A program made the translations under genes and the position numbers. The notes beneath the pieces were generated by a model. That model did no database searches. It was not told where the DNA came from and saw nothing but the letters and a program-made list of their open reading frames with translations. A stretch of DNA of 64,000 bases. It comes from Artemisia argyi. Taxonomy: Eukaryota; Streptophyta; Magnoliopsida; Asterales; Asteraceae. The stretch spans positions 10,893,465 through 10,957,464 of the forward strand of contig CM060692.1 of NCBI GenBank assembly GCA_030686995.1, written 5' to 3'. Of this stretch, positions 10,649 through 23,259 are shown one piece after another (positions within the stretch are counted from its first letter, which is position 1; every line of letters starts with the position of its first letter).

Positions 10649-12069
10649 TGATGAGGCAAAAAATGAACCATTTTTAGGGGGTCATTTAAGCCCGGAATTG
10701 AATTTATTTGATCAAATATTGCCCTAAATCGTTCCTTTTGTGATTTTAGGTACTTTGGAAGTGAATTCTGGAAAAGGAAGCATTTTGGACGTTTTTGGAG
10801 CATAAAAGTGAAGAAAACGACAAAGACTTAATTTTCCATGCTGAGAACAGTACCTGACGGCGTCAAGAAGGAAAATATGACGGTGTCAAGAGCAAAATCC
10901 ATGAAGACCCAGAGAAAACCTGAAGGCATCAAAAGTAGGGCGTCAAGAGTTATTTTGGTGACGGCCTGAAGAAGGATTACACATGACGGCGTCAGACCCA
11001 GATCTAGGCAGTCCGAGAACTTTATTGGCGGCGAGATGACGGCGTCAGAAATTTACTCTTGACGCCGTCACATCACAAAATATATATATACTTTTCTATT
11101 TTTCATTCATAAGAGAGGAACTTGTGTGGAGAATACTAGGGCCGAACCTAATAAACCCTAGGTCGTTTGTAACAGTATTTTCAAGGGTTTTCACCCCTTG
11201 AAACCTTTCATGTTCAATTAAGATAAGTCTTCTTTCAATTCATTCAATAAGTCTATGTGTTGTTTGAATATATCTTATGCTTGTCTTGATTAAAACATGC
11301 TAGGCTAGATCTTTCATGTGTTTGCTTAGATGTAATGAAACCTAGATGTTGATTATAGGTTGATTGCTTATTTATAGTTGTAATGGATGAATGATTTCAA
11401 TGTTAGGCTTAAGAAAACTGGCAGATCTCCATTGTGTAACTTGCTTGAACGTCTTAAGAAACATGAACCGATGTGTACTAGGTTTTTATGATTGTATTTA
11501 ATGCATGAGCGAATTCTAGTGATCCCATGTTAGGAGCTTCTTAGCCGGCTCGACATAGGAGTGAAGTAGGAGCTTATAGGATGGGGGAAGTAAGTACGCC
11601 ACCCCATGAATGGTATTAAGGAATACAATCCGTCATCCACGCAACTGTAACAAGTAATTAACCTGTAAAAGATATTTAGGGAGTAGTGAAATCTAAGTAA
11701 ACACAATTCTCCCATATATTGCTCACACCACTAGTTAATTTAGTTTATTTTCATTTTTGTTATTTTATTTTGATTGCATCTTAGTAATTGGGTTAGTTGA
11801 TTAGCAACTAATTCCGCCCACTCTTCCAATACCCGAGATTTTTATTTGCTTTTCTAAAATATAAAAAATACAAAAAAGAATCATCCCTCATCTCTAGACC
11901 TAGTCTTTAGGTTTTCTAATCCTAGTGACACTATTCCTAAGTTGAACGATCAATCCCCCGGTACTTGTCACTATACTATACTACAACGATCAGGTACACT
12001 GCCTGGTGGGGGTTGTAAGCTTCTCGAGATCCCTCGAGAGGTAAAGCCTGATGCAATTCCCACGCATCA
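10649..12069 (+). repeat. LTR-A (1421 bp)
   Basis: Starts TGATGAGGCAAAAAATG and ends CCCACGCATCA directly before a PBS. A TATA-like run sits at 11080-11092. Several TGACGGCGTCA-type motifs lie between 10854 and 11075. A small frame on the minus strand near 11530-11715 is shared by the other LTRs and is not treated as a gene. Confidence 0.92.
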
Positions 12070-12094
12070 AGTTTTTGGCGCCGCAGCCCGGGGA
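12070..12094 (+). other. Primer binding site of E1
   Basis: AGTTTTTGGCGCCGCAGCCC and the following GGGGA directly abut LTR-A. The same phrase recurs after LTR-E and, reversed, beside LTR-D. This is the usual Athila-type primer site; the exact tRNA was not determined. Confidence 0.85.
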
Positions 12095-12251
12095 AATAGT
12101 TATTGTCTAGGTTAGGATTTCTTTTTATTAGGTCTACTTGCTAGATTCCTTTCTAGTAAGGTTTTATTTTTATTTTTAGTTTTCTTTAGTCTATCTTTTT
12201 CTTCGTGCCTCTGTTAGTAAAATAAATTCATTGACTATTCCGTGGACCATT

Positions 12252-13253
12252 ATGGAAAACGCGAATCCACCCCTTTCCCCTAGAGAAGTGGCTTTGTTAC
12301 GTGAACAAACTAAGAGTTAGATTAGGGAACTTAGGGAGCTTAATAGGTTGATTAAGGTTGAGCTCGACCATGCATTTAGTGACCTAGCGACCGCCTTGTA
12401 TTCAAATAAGGACCTAGGGGCTAAAGATTTTGAGGATGTTGTTGAGGAACTTGAAGAAGGGGAGATTGATCCAAAGCTAGGTGATTATTTTAATCTATAC
12501 CCCACTAAGGAGGAGATTGCGTACTATAATAATCTTATTGATAACCCTCGACCTCCTTTTACTAGAATCGAACCTAAGATAAAGAGAGGCGATCCTAAGA
12601 ATGCTAAGATACCATGTATGATTGGGTATAGACATATTGACAATGCTTACATTGATTTTAAATCCCCAATCAACATTATGTCCTCAAGTGTCTATAATGA
12701 TATAGTGAAAACAAGACTTGGACCTAGAAGAGATCCCAAATACCCCAGTGGAGTTTGTAACTTTGTCGGGAGAATTAAAGGTCTACATGTCTTTGTTGGG
12801 AATTTTACTTATATCACTGACTTTATGGTTGTTGAGGATCTTGCTAATGTTATTGATTGTCGCTTATCCAATGTTGTGTTTGGTAAACCGTTTGTTGAAG
12901 AGTCCAAGTTGGAATATGATGAGATAGAAGGGACAATCCGATTTGCGAGTAACACCAATAGGATCACTTATAGGATGCCTAATAGAATGAAAGAATTTCG
13001 TTTTGTGCCCCGATTTGACATGGATAACATTGGTGCTTTTGAGGACATCAATGAAGAGGAAAAGAAAAAGGGCATGGATTATGTATGGGAAAAGAAGAGT
13101 CTTTTCTACAAAGATTGCTTGACTCTAGGACCAAAGTATAAAGTCGATAGAGAATTTGCCTATAGGATTATAGGAGCGATTGAGAAAAAGGTGGTTGGTC
13201 TCTATAAAGAACATTTACAATCAGAGAGTGAAATGAACAATGAGGTCACGTAG
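12252..13253 (+). pseudogene. E1 retropepsin-like ORF with premature stop
   Basis: The ATG at 12252 opens the frame as in E3, but a TAG at about 12318 interrupts it. The rest runs open to 13253. The N-terminal 100 residues are acidic and helical (EELEEGEID). A beta-rich segment, residues about 115-230, has the spacing of an aspartic protease fold (IGYRHIDNAYIDF, VVFGKPFVEES, YRMP). The expected catalytic D-T/L-G triplet reads DFKS, so activity is unlikely. The tail (KKGMDYVWEKKSLFYKDCLTLGP) is shared with many Asteraceae retroelement ORFs, from memory. No RT, RNase H or integrase follows. It is nearly identical to the E3 copy. Confidence 0.75.
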
Positions 13254-15106
13254 TAACCCATGACCTTGAGTCTAGCTACAAGACTCGTAAATAAAGAAAA
13301 GCGCTTCTTGGGAGGCAACCCATGTTTTGTGTGATTTTTATTTTGTTTGATTGTTATTTGTTTCCGTATGCATGCTTTATTTTTATTGTTGGTAGATCAT
13401 GTTTCAAAACTAAAATGGTGAAAATACTTTACTTTGTTGTTTGGCTTAGTCTTAACTTCATCCAAAGGTATTTCGCAAAAGATAAGTGTAAGGGGAAACC
13501 CCAAATATGTTTTTAAGAAACAACTCGATCATGATTCTCCACAATATTAAGTGAACATGTATATTCGTATTTGTTAGATTCAAATGCTTGTATCGAGTCA
13601 TAATGATGTTTTGCAGGATTTTCCAGGAAGTAGGACAAAGTTTTTCCAGAAATTTTCCAGAAACTTAACATAAGAATTTCTGCAGGTCACTTCTGACGGC
13701 GTCAGGAAGAAACTCGTGACGTCGTCACGTGTAAAATTCTGGAAATTTTACCAGTTTTGTTTTTCTTACGGATTCTTAAAGTTTTTGTTGAATCTTTAGT
13801 TTTATAATCTCCAGGAGATCTGCAAACATCATACCACAAGCATTATATCTTATTTTGTTTTCTAGGATTTGTTAGCATATATAGATTGCTGCCGATTTTA
13901 CGCGAGGTTGCCTTGTCTGTTTTCTCACGTTTAACAGGTTATATGTAACAACAAGATGATTTATATTCTGGAAGGGAAGCTTTGATTGTTCATTTTCTTG
14001 GAGGAAGATCTAACCTGGTTACCATATTATCCATACCGAGCGAATCAGGGGAGTATTTGATTTCATTCTTTTACCTGTTTTACTTTTACATTCTTTACTT
14101 GAACATTGGGGACAATGTTCATCCTAAGTGTAAGGGGAAGGTAAAATGATGATACCTTACAGATACACTTTCGCTTGAGTTTGCTTGTTTGATGGTAGAT
14201 GTGTAATAAAACTAAGAGAAATACTTGTTAGTGCAATTTTAGCGCCAAATTTAAAATTTTTTTACAACATTTAGGAGTGAAACTTTAGCCATAGCAAGCG
14301 TCTCATGGATAGGAGATTGTATGACTAGCACAAAACCGTACCATTCAGAAAAATTTTCCACCCAAATATGTGAGGTTCGCCTTTAGATTTGATAGGAAAA
14401 GCATTTACTATTAGTGCTTATGAGTGTACCGGTAACATTTAGATTCTAGAACTTGCGTTAGTGATGCATCCCGAGACCGCTAGTGAGACTACATTCGTGT
14501 AGTAGGATTTACTACATGATAAGAGGCATTAGGATCACCCTTGTGTTAAACCCGTATCATAATTACTTGACCATTTAAGTCATATTACTTGTCTAGTTAA
14601 GTCAACTAATTTTTCCCACACCTTTGCGTCGTACTCATTTTTAGTACACGAAACCCCTAGTACACCCCTCCGTGCCTATCTTTTCGTTTCTAACTTTAAG
14701 CATCTTACTTAAAGGAAGAATTTGTTACACCCCACTTAAATGTACAACCAAATCGCCTTAGCCTTCCGTGTATGTACTCATCTTTAGTGCATTATTGTTA
14801 TTTGTTTAAACCCTTAGTTAATTATCTAATTGATTACATGGTTGCTAAGTCGAGTCATATCCTTGTACATATTGTTTTGGGACGATTGGGACTCATGGGT
14901 AAAGTACTAATGTTATGGAGTAATGGGGAAGAACATCATATTATTACCCCCATATGTGCATTAATCTTAAAAAGTACTCCAAGTGTTTTGATTTTCTTGA
15001 TTCGAGTCATTAGAGTAGTTCATTGTAAAGTATGTAAAAATTCAAGTGTAAGGGGAATGTACATTCCTTATGATGTATTATTTTGGATGGTAGGGTAAGA
15101 ATGTAT

Positions 15107-15108
<2 letters not shown>

Positions 15109-15147
<39 letters not shown>
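15109..15147 (+). repeat. E1 internal poly-A tract
   Basis: An A run of about 39 nt, followed by a longer A-rich stretch to 15188. A tract sits at the same place in E3 (29596-29631) and, as poly-T, in E2 (about 18674-18705). Confidence 0.85.
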
Positions 15148-15149
<2 letters not shown>

Positions 15150-15712
15150 GAAAAAAATCAAGAAAAAAAAAAAGAAAAAAAGAAAAAAACATACGGACTA
15201 CCATCTCGTTTTATTCTATGTTTATTTTATGTTTTTGTTATTTTTCATTTATTAGCTTATGTCGAGTCTAGTCTTGGCTTAGCAACGCCATATTGTACAT
15301 GTAATTAATCAAGATTATTAACTCGCCACCAGTAAAGATTGCCTATATCCAACTAAACCGTGTATTTCATATCCCTATACCTAACGTTACAACCCTTTAA
15401 AAAGACCTCTTTAATAGATAGTTTATCGTAGGTGCTTACGCCATGTGGTGGAGGTTTAAAAAGACCTCTATTTTGCTATGACAGGTAGTGAGAGATGTTT
15501 TCCATTTCCATATTGTGATATTACTTTATTACACCCGAGAGATGTGAGTATCTAAACACTATTTGTGAGGTGCTAGTGTATGACCTCCGTGCTTGTCTTT
15601 GTTCTTTAGTGGAATGATTATTTGTTGTAATTACTTTTATATTAGTGTTAAATGACCCCTAACTTGTATTTTGATTAGAATAAAAGCGCATTTGCTTGAG
15701 GACAAGCAAATC

Positions 15713-15729
15713 TCAAGTGTAAGGGTTTA
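15713..15729 (+). other. Polypurine tract of E1
   Basis: CAAGTGTAAGGGTTTA immediately precedes the TGATGAGG start of LTR-B, after the GAGGACAAGCAAA phrase typical of the end of Athila-type internal regions. Confidence 0.75.
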
Positions 15730-16698
15730 TGATGAGGCGAAAAATGAACCGTTTTTAGGGGGTCATTTAAGCCCGGAATTGAATTTATTTGATCAAATAT
15801 TGCCCTAAATCGTTCCTTTTGTGATTTTAGGTACTTTGGGAGTAAATTCTGGAAAAGGAAGCATTTTGGACGTTTTTGGAGCATAAAAGTGAAGAAAACG
15901 GCAAAGACTTAATTTTCCATGCTGAGAACAGTACCTGACGGCTTCAAGAAGGAAAATATGACGGCGTCAAGAGCAAAATCCATGACGACCCAGAGAAAAC
16001 CTGAAGGCATCAAAAGTAAGGCGTCAAGAGTTATTTTGGTGACGGCCTGAAGAAGTAGTACACATGACGGCATTAGACCCAGATCTAGGCAGTCCGAGAA
16101 CTTTATTGGCGGCGAGATGACGGCGTCAGAAATTTACTCTTGACGCCGTCACCTCACAAAATCTATATATACTTTTCTATTTTTCATTCATAAGAGAGGA
16201 ACTTGTGTGGAGAATACTAGGGCCGAACCTAATAAACCCTAGGTCGTTTGTAACAGTATTTTCAAGGGTTTTCACCCCTCGAAACCTATCATGTTCAATT
16301 AAGATAAGTCTTCTTTCAATTCATTCAATATGTCTATGTGTTGTTTGAATATATCTTATGCTTGTCTTGATTATAACATGCTAGGCTAGATCTTTCATGT
16401 GTTTGCTTAGATGTAATGAAACCTAGATGTTTATTATAGGTTGATTCCTTGTTTATAGTTGTAATGGATGAATGATTTCAATGTTGGGCTTAAGAAAACT
16501 GGCAGATCTCCATTGTGTAACTTGCTTGAACGTCTTAAGAAACATGAACCGATGTGTACTAGGTTTTTATGATTGTATTTAATGCATGAGCGAATTCTAG
16601 TGATCCCATGTTAGGAGCTTCTTAGCCGGCTCGACATAGGAGTGAAGTAGGAGCTTATAGGATTGGGGAAGTAAGTATGCCACCCCATGAATGGTATT
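15730..16698 (+). repeat. LTR-B, first part (969 bp)
   Basis: Starts TGATGAGGCGAAAAATG and matches LTR-A up to ATGGTATT, where E2 interrupts it. It continues at 24673. Confidence 0.92.
16694..16698. repeat. TSD GTATT, left copy of E2
   Basis: GTATT before E2 is repeated exactly at 24668-24672 after it. The uninterrupted LTRs (A, E, F) have a single GTATT at this place, which confirms insertion. Confidence 0.95.
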
Positions 16699-18106
16699 TG
16701 ATGCGTAGGGATTGCACCAGGCTTTACCTCTCAAGGGATCTCGAGAAGCTTACAACCCCCACCAGGCAGTGTACCTGATCGTTGTAGTATAGTATAGTGA
16801 CAAGTACCGGGGGATTGATCGTTCAGCTAGGAATAGTGTCGCTAGGATTAGAAAACCTAAATACTAGTTCTAAAGATGAGGGATGATTATTTTTGTATTT
16901 TTATATTTTTTAGAAAGCAAGTGAAAATCTCGGGTTTGAAGGATTTGGGCGGAATTAGTTGCTAGTCAGCTAACCCAATACTAAAGATGCAATCAAAATA
17001 AAATACCAGAAATGAAAATAAACTAAATTAACTAAGGTTGTGAGCAATAAGTGGAGAAAATGTGTTTACTTAGATTTCACTACTCCCTAGATATCTTTTA
17101 CACGTTAATTACTTGTTATAGTTGCGTGGATGACGGATTGTATTCCTTAATACCATTCATGGGGTGGCGTACTTAATTCCCCAATCCTATGAGTGCCTAC
17201 TTCACTCCTATGTCGAGCCGGCTAAGAAGCTCCTAACATGAGATCATTAGAATTTACTCATGCATTAAATACAACCAATAAAACCTAGTGCATGTCAGTT
17301 CATGTTTCCTAAGACGTTCAAGCATGTTACCAATTGGAGATCTGCCAGTTTTCTTAAGCCTAACATCGAAATCATTCATCCAATACAACCATAAACAAGT
17401 AATCAACACATAATTAACATCTAGGTTTCATTAGATCCAAGTAAACACAAGATAGATCTAGCCTAGCATGATGGAATTAAGACAAGAACAAGATATAGAC
17501 AACCAACACATAGACATATTGATTGAATTAAAAGAATACATATCTTAATTACACATGAAAGGGATAAAGGGCTAAGAACCCTTGAAAAACCTGTAAAATT
17601 CGTACCAAGTTCGTACTTAGGGTTTCTCCAAAACTTCTCTCTTTTTAATGTGAAAATCAGAAAACTATATATAGGAAATAGGGTCTGACGGCGTCAAGAC
17701 AAATCTTGTGACGCCGTCATCTCGCCGCCAAAATACTTCTCGGACTGCCTTGATCTACTTTTGACGCCGTCATGTGTTAGCATTTTCCAGGCCGTCATGC
17801 ATTTTACTCTTGACGCCCTACTTTGTGACGCCGTCAATTCTGTACTGGGTCATCATGGAAATAACTCTTGACGCCGTCAGAAATTCCTTCTTGACGCCGT
17901 CACCTACTGTTCCCAGCAAGGAAAATTAAGACTGGCGTTTTCTTCACTTTTATGCTCCAAAAACGTCCGAATTGCTTCCTTTTCCAGATTTATCTCCCAA
18001 AGTACCTAAAATCACAAAAGGAACGATTTAAGGTAATATTTGATCAAATAAAGTCAATTCCGGGCATAAATGACCCCTTAAAAGTGGTTCATTTTTTGCC
18101 TCATCA
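16699..18106 (-). repeat. LTR-C, 3' LTR of E2 (1408 bp)
   Basis: On the plus strand it starts TGATGCGTAGGG and ends TTGCCTCATCA. It matches LTR-D at the same length with low divergence. TGACGCCGTCA-type motifs cluster at about 17685-17905. Confidence 0.93.
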
Positions 18107-18123
18107 TATACCCTTACACTTGA
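18107..18123 (-). other. Polypurine tract of E2
   Basis: Minus-strand CAAGTGTAAGGGTATA abuts LTR-C, the mirror of the E1/E3 arrangement. Confidence 0.75.
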
Positions 18124-18670
18124 GATTTGCTTGTCCTCAAGCAAATGCGCTTTTATTCTAGTCAAAATACAAGTTAGGGGTCATTTAACACTAATATAAA
18201 AGTAATTACAACCAATAATCATTCCACTAAAGACCAAAGACAAGCACGGAGGTCATACACAAGCACCTCACAAATAGTGTTTAGATACTCACATCTCTCG
18301 GGTGTAATAAAGTATACATTACAATATGGAAACGGAAGATATCTCTCACTACCTGTCATAGCAAAATAGATTATCATAGGCTTGGGAAAGGATCAAACCT
18401 CCACCACATGGCGTAAGCACCTAGGATAAACTATCAAAGAGGTCTTTTAAAGAGTTGTAACGTTAGGTATAGGGATATGAAATACACGGTTTTGTTGGAT
18501 AAAGGAAGTTTTACTGGTGGCGAGTTAACAATCTTGGTTAATTACATGTACAAATGGCGTTGCTAAGCCAAGACTAGACTCGACTTAAGCTAATAAATGA
18601 AAAATAACAAAAAAATATAAAATAAACATAGAATAAAAAGGGATGGTAGTCCGTATGTTTTTTCTCTTTT

Positions 18671-18707
<37 letters not shown>

Positions 18708-20557
18708 CTACACTCTTACCCTACCATCCAAAATAATACATCATAGGTAATGAGCATTCCCCTTACACTTGAATCTTTACATACTTTACAATAAACTAAT
18801 CTAATGACTCGAATTAAGAAAATCAAAACACTTGGAGTACTTTTAAGATTAACGTACATATGGGGGTAATATATGATGTTCTTCCCCATTACTCCATAAA
18901 ATAAGTACTTACCCATGAGTCCCAATCGTCCCAAAACAATATGTACAAGGATATGACTCGACTTAGCAACCATGTAATCAATTAGATAGTTAACTTAGGG
19001 TTTAACAAATAACAATAATGCACCAAAGATGAGCGCATACACGGAAGGCTAAGGCGATTTGGTTGTACATTTAAGTGGGGTGTAACAAATTCTTCCTTTA
19101 AGTAAGATGCTTAAAGTTAGAAATGAAAAGATAGGCTCGGAGGGGTGTACTAGGGGTTTCGTGTACTAAAAATGAGTACAACGCTAAGGGTGTGGGAAAA
19201 ATTAGTTGACTTAACTAGCCAAGTAATATGACTTAAATGGTCAAGTAATTATGATAAGGGTTTAACACAAGGGTGATCATAATGCCTCTTATCATGTAGT
19301 AAATCCTACTACACGAATGTAGTCTCACTAGCGGTCTCGGGATGCATCACTAACGCAAGTTCTAGAATCTAAATGCTACCGGTACACTCATAAGCATTAA
19401 TAATATATGCTTTTCCTATCAAATCTAAAGGCGAACCTCACATATTTGGGTGGAAAATTTTTCTGAATGATACGGTTATGTGCTAGTCATACAATCTCCT
19501 ATCCATGAGACGCTTGCTATGGCTAAAGTTTCACTCCTAAATGTTGTAAAAAAATTTAAATTTGGCGCTAAAATTGCACTAACAAGTATTTCTCATAGTT
19601 TTAATACACATCTACCATTAGACAAAACAAACTCAAGCGAAAGTGTGCATGTAAGGTACCATCATTTTACCCTCCCCTTACACTTAAGATGAACATTGTC
19701 CCCAATGTTCGAGTAAAGAATGTAAAAGTGAAAAAGTAAAAAGAATGAAATCAAATACTCCCCTGATTCGCTCGGTATGGATAATAAGGTGGCCAGGTTA
19801 AATCTTCCTCCAAGAAAATGAACAATCAAAGCTTCCCTTCCAGAATATAAATCATCTTCTTGTCATACATAACCTGTGAATCCTGAGAAAATAGACAAGA
19901 CAACCTCGCATAAAATCGGCGGCATCCTATATAAGTTACTTAATCCTAGAAAACAAAGTAAGATATAATGCTTGTGGAATGAAGTTTGCAGATTTCCTGG
20001 AGATTATAAAACTTAATAATTCACAAAAACCATAAGACTCCGTTAGAAAAACAAAACTGGTAAAATTTCCAGATTTTTACACGTGACGCCGTCAAGAGTT
20101 AACTTTTGACGTCGTCAGAAGTGACCTGCAGAAATTCTTATGTTAAGTTTCCGGGAAATTTCTGGAAAAACTTGGTCCTACTTCTTGGAAAATCCTGCAA
20201 AACTTCATTATGACTCAATACAAGCATTTGACTCTAACAAATACGAATATACATGTTCATTTAATATTGTGGAGAATCATGATCGGTTTGTTTCTTAAAA
20301 ACATATTTGGGGTTTCCCCTTACACTTATCTTTTGCAAAAATACTTTTAGGTGGAGTTAAGACTAGGCCAAAACAACAAAGTAAAGTATTTCCACTATTT
20401 AATTGAGAAACATGATCTACCAACAATAAAAATAAAGCATGCATACGGAAGCAAATAACAAACAAACAAAATAAAATCACACAAAACATGGGTTGCCTCC
20501 CAAGAAGCGCTTTTCTTTATTTACGAGTCTTGTAGCTAGACTCAAGGTCATGGGTTA
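18124..20557 (-). other. E2 3' non-coding region
   Basis: Similar in reverse to the E1 and E3 3' regions, including the poly-T tract at about 18674-18705, repeated purine-tract-like phrases, and the conserved GGGTTGCCTCCCAAGAAGC block at 20490-20508. There is no supportable ORF. Confidence 0.8.
18674..18705 (-). repeat. E2 internal poly-T tract (poly-A on element strand)
   Basis: A T run of about 32 nt at the position homologous to the E1 and E3 A tracts. Confidence 0.85.
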
Positions 20558-21433
20558 CTACGTGATACGGGTGAGTTCCTCATTGAGGACATCTTTGGGA
20601 TCAAACTTAGGTTTCAACTTCCTATCGGTTTCCTTAGTATGGTATGACCTTTCAAACTTTTCTTCATCCGGATCATACAAAGTCATCCTCATATGCCATG
20701 ATCCGTCACCTTCTTTAGGTGGCTTGTCCCACCTCCATTTACACTTGTCTCCCTCTCTTTTCCACTTATTCATCTCTATATTAATAGGCATTACGCTCAA
20801 GAACTCAATCATCTTCCTAAAGACTAAGGGATCCTCAAAGGGATCTAGCTCTTCATCTCTAGCTATGAGTTGTTCTACCGAATGTGTCTTTTCAACGAAA
20901 TCTTTCTCTAGATAAAATGGGCATTGAGGTCCTATAAAGTTCCTTTCTATCCATGGTCCATATCTAGACGGTCTCCTATTCATCTCTACCCAATGCGGTG
21001 TCGGTTCATCATCACAATCATAACAATGCTTTTTTACATCGTACACCGACCAAGTATCGCCTTCTCCTACCGCTATCTTAGATTCCTTACAATCTATCAT
21101 GGTGCTAGCGGTTGCTAAAAATCCTCTTCCTACCAATAATGGGCATGTAGTGTCACTAACCATGTCTAGGACATGAAAATCCGCTAATATAGTTAACCTT
21201 CCTACGTGAACAACTACATCCTTAATCATTCCAACCGGGTGGGCAATACTCCCATCCGCTAGCCCTATCAATACATCCGTTTCCTCTAACTTTCCTAGCT
21301 TAAGAACGGTGAATAAGGATAAGGGAATCAAGTTGAGGCTTGACCCTAAATCGGCTAATGTGTCGAAAGCTTCGGATCTTCCTATCTTACAAGGCAAAAC
21401 AAATATACCCGGATCATCAAGTTTTTTAGGCAA
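20558..21433 (-). pseudogene. E2 retropepsin (protease) region
   Basis: Open for 291 codons and in the same frame as the gag C-terminus upstream, from which it is separated by a stop near 21684. The aspartic protease domain shows the Athila-type catalytic segment ADLGSSLNLIP (residues about 27-37) and the second motif LLVGRGFLATA (about 99-109). The C-terminal half is rich in Trp, Lys and Asp and unassigned. The frame ends right before the region shared with E1 and E3, where RT would start in an autonomous Athila element. DLG replaces the canonical DTG/DSG, which is common in this lineage. Confidence 0.8.
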
Positions 21434-21685
21434 CTTGTTTTGAACGAAGGCGGTCCCATTTTTACCTAGTTTAAACTTCTCATATTTTTCTAGGAGGGAA
21501 CTATAGTAAGGAGCACGCGCTAAGACATCAATGACGGGGCGTTCAAGGTGAAGTTCTTTGAATTTATCGTCAAGGTCTTGCGTAGGAGGTGTTTCAACTA
21601 TACTTTTGACCGGTTCTATATCGGGTGTTTTATTTGATTGGTCCTTTTGAAGAATTTGTTTTTGTTTGAAACACGTGCTCGTTGA

Positions 21686-23088
21686 TTAAACCGAGTAGTA
21701 TTGTGGACACGAAGTGGGTGACGAAACTGAAGATACGGAATTAACGTTTAGTTTCGGATTCTTGACCGTGTCGCTTGGGAGTGCTCCCATTTCTCGGTCA
21801 TTGAGAACATTCAACAATGCGTCAATTTTAGTGGTCGTCTCGCTTTGCTTTTGTTTGAAATCGGCTTCAAACTTAGATATGCGAGCTTCTTGAGATGCCA
21901 TAAACTTAGACATCAACCCTTCAAGATTGTTGGTACTACCATAGTTGTTAGAAGGATTGTTGTTGAAAGTACGGTTGGAGGGTGGACCGTTTGGTTGGTA
22001 ACGATTAGGCGGATTGGAAGAATTGGGTTGATTTTGTTTCCACCTAAGGTTTGGGTGATTTTTCCAAGAGGGGTTGTATGAATCACCGTAAGGGTTTGGC
22101 TCGGGCTTGAAAGTGTACCACTTATCTCCCGCTTCGTCGGTACACGTGGATGCGTAGTCCGCCAAAGCTGTTCCGGGGAGTTCCACACAATCACGAGTGT
22201 CATGGGGACCACTACATAATTCGCATGAATAAGTGATTTTGTTCACTTGGCTTGAAGACTTAGGAGCTTCGTAAGATTTCATGAGAAACTTGACTTGGTC
22301 CTCAAGTTCCATGATCCTACGGTCGGGAGTGCTAGAATTGTTCGAAGGCAAAGATATTGCCTTGACCGTTTTGTTCAAATCACGGCGATCATTCCAACTT
22401 TCGTTGTCATAGAGAGCAAGATCTTCTATGAGTTCCTATGATTGTTCCGCACTTAGATCACGTAGCTTACCACCGGCCGATTGGTCAATGGCTCGCCTCG
22501 TGGAGAGATCGATATGGTCATAAAAGATTTGGACTTAGAGCCAAAGATCTATGCCATGATGAGGGACTTTTTGGAGTAAGTCCTTGAAACGAGTCCATGC
22601 TTCATAAAGAGATTCATTTTGACGTTGTTGGAACATCAAGATGTCATTTCTAAGCTTGGTAGTTCTCCCCGTGGGAAAAATTGAGCAAGGAAACGAGTGG
22701 TGAGATCATCCCATGTGGTGATGGATCCCGCGGGTAAACGCTCAAGCCATTGACTAGCTTGATCCCGTAGAGAGAATTGGATTAGGCGTAATCGGGTTGT
22801 CTCTCTAGTCTTAACATCTAGGTTTATGGAATCTACGATTTTGAGGAAGTCCTTAAGATGTTGGTTTGGATCTTCGGAACGAAGTCCATGGAATGCACAT
22901 CCGCTTTGCACCAACCGGATGGTGTCGGATCGCAAGGGGGTCACATTGGCTCCGGTGAGCTCAATGGTGTTTCGGTAGCCTTGGTGGCTGGGTCGGGAGT
23001 ACTCTCCTAAGGTTCGGGGGCTAAGAGGTTCTAGTGGTGGGTTTTGTTGTGGTGGGATGACGGGTTCAAAGATGTTCCCATCGTCCAT
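21686..23088 (-). pseudogene. E2 gag polyprotein, broken
   Basis: The ATG at 23088 opens a Retrotrans_gag domain (AFHGLRSEDPNQHLKDFL, FSLRDQASQWLERLP, WDDLTTRFLAQFFP). A one-base loss near 22665 shifts the frame; in the other frame the domain continues (TGRTTKLRNDILMF) with two further stops, near 22537 and 22439. From 22378 the frame is open again: an acidic helix, a zinc knuckle-like CELCSGPHDTRDC, then an Asn/Pro-rich linker (NQPNSSNPPNRYQPNGPP). Gag forms the particle and packages RNA. This copy cannot encode a full gag. Confidence 0.85.
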
Positions 23089-23234
23089 GATGTCGGGTGG
23101 TGAAGAGTTACGAACAAAGACACAAAGAATTAAGATAGACTAAAGAAAACCTAAAAATAAAAATAAAATCTTACTAGAAAGGAATCTAGCAAGTAGACCT
23201 AATAAAAAGAGATTCTAACCTAGACAATAACTAT

Positions 23235-23259
23235 TCCCCGGGCTGCGGTGCCAAAAACT
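23235..23259 (-). other. Primer binding site of E2
   Basis: The minus-strand phrase AGTTTTTGGCACCGCAGCCC abuts LTR-D. One base differs from the E1/E3 site (GCACC instead of GCGCC). Confidence 0.85.

Larger units (their letters stand above)
13254..15729 (+). other. E1 3' non-coding region
   Basis: About 2.5 kb without a supportable ORF, highly similar to 27661-30227 and to the reverse complement of 18107-20557. It contains the GCTTCTTGGGAGGCAACCC motif near 13303-13321. Purine-tract-like AAGTGTAAGGGGA phrases lie near 13486, 14128 and 15040, and a further shorter one precedes LTR-B. TGACG motifs lie near 13695-13730. Confidence 0.8.

Noticed and set aside
11530..11715. 61-codon frame MGELCLLRFHY in LTR-A and LTR-E
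   Set aside because: Shared LTR sequence, broken in other copies. Treated as a chance frame.
14772..15098. 108-codon frame in the 3' region of E1 (also in E3 and E2)
   Set aside because: Conserved because the elements are nearly identical. No recognisable domain, and its start is unsupported.
15010..15308. Lys- or Phe-rich frames around 15.1 kb and 29.6 kb
   Set aside because: They are translations of the poly-A tract in both directions and carry no protein signal.
17952..18161. Small frame beginning MLQKRPNCF, also present at 10.7, 15.8 and 30.3 kb
   Set aside because: It recurs because it lies in the LTR start shared by all the Gypsy units. It crosses the LTR boundary and has no start context or domain.
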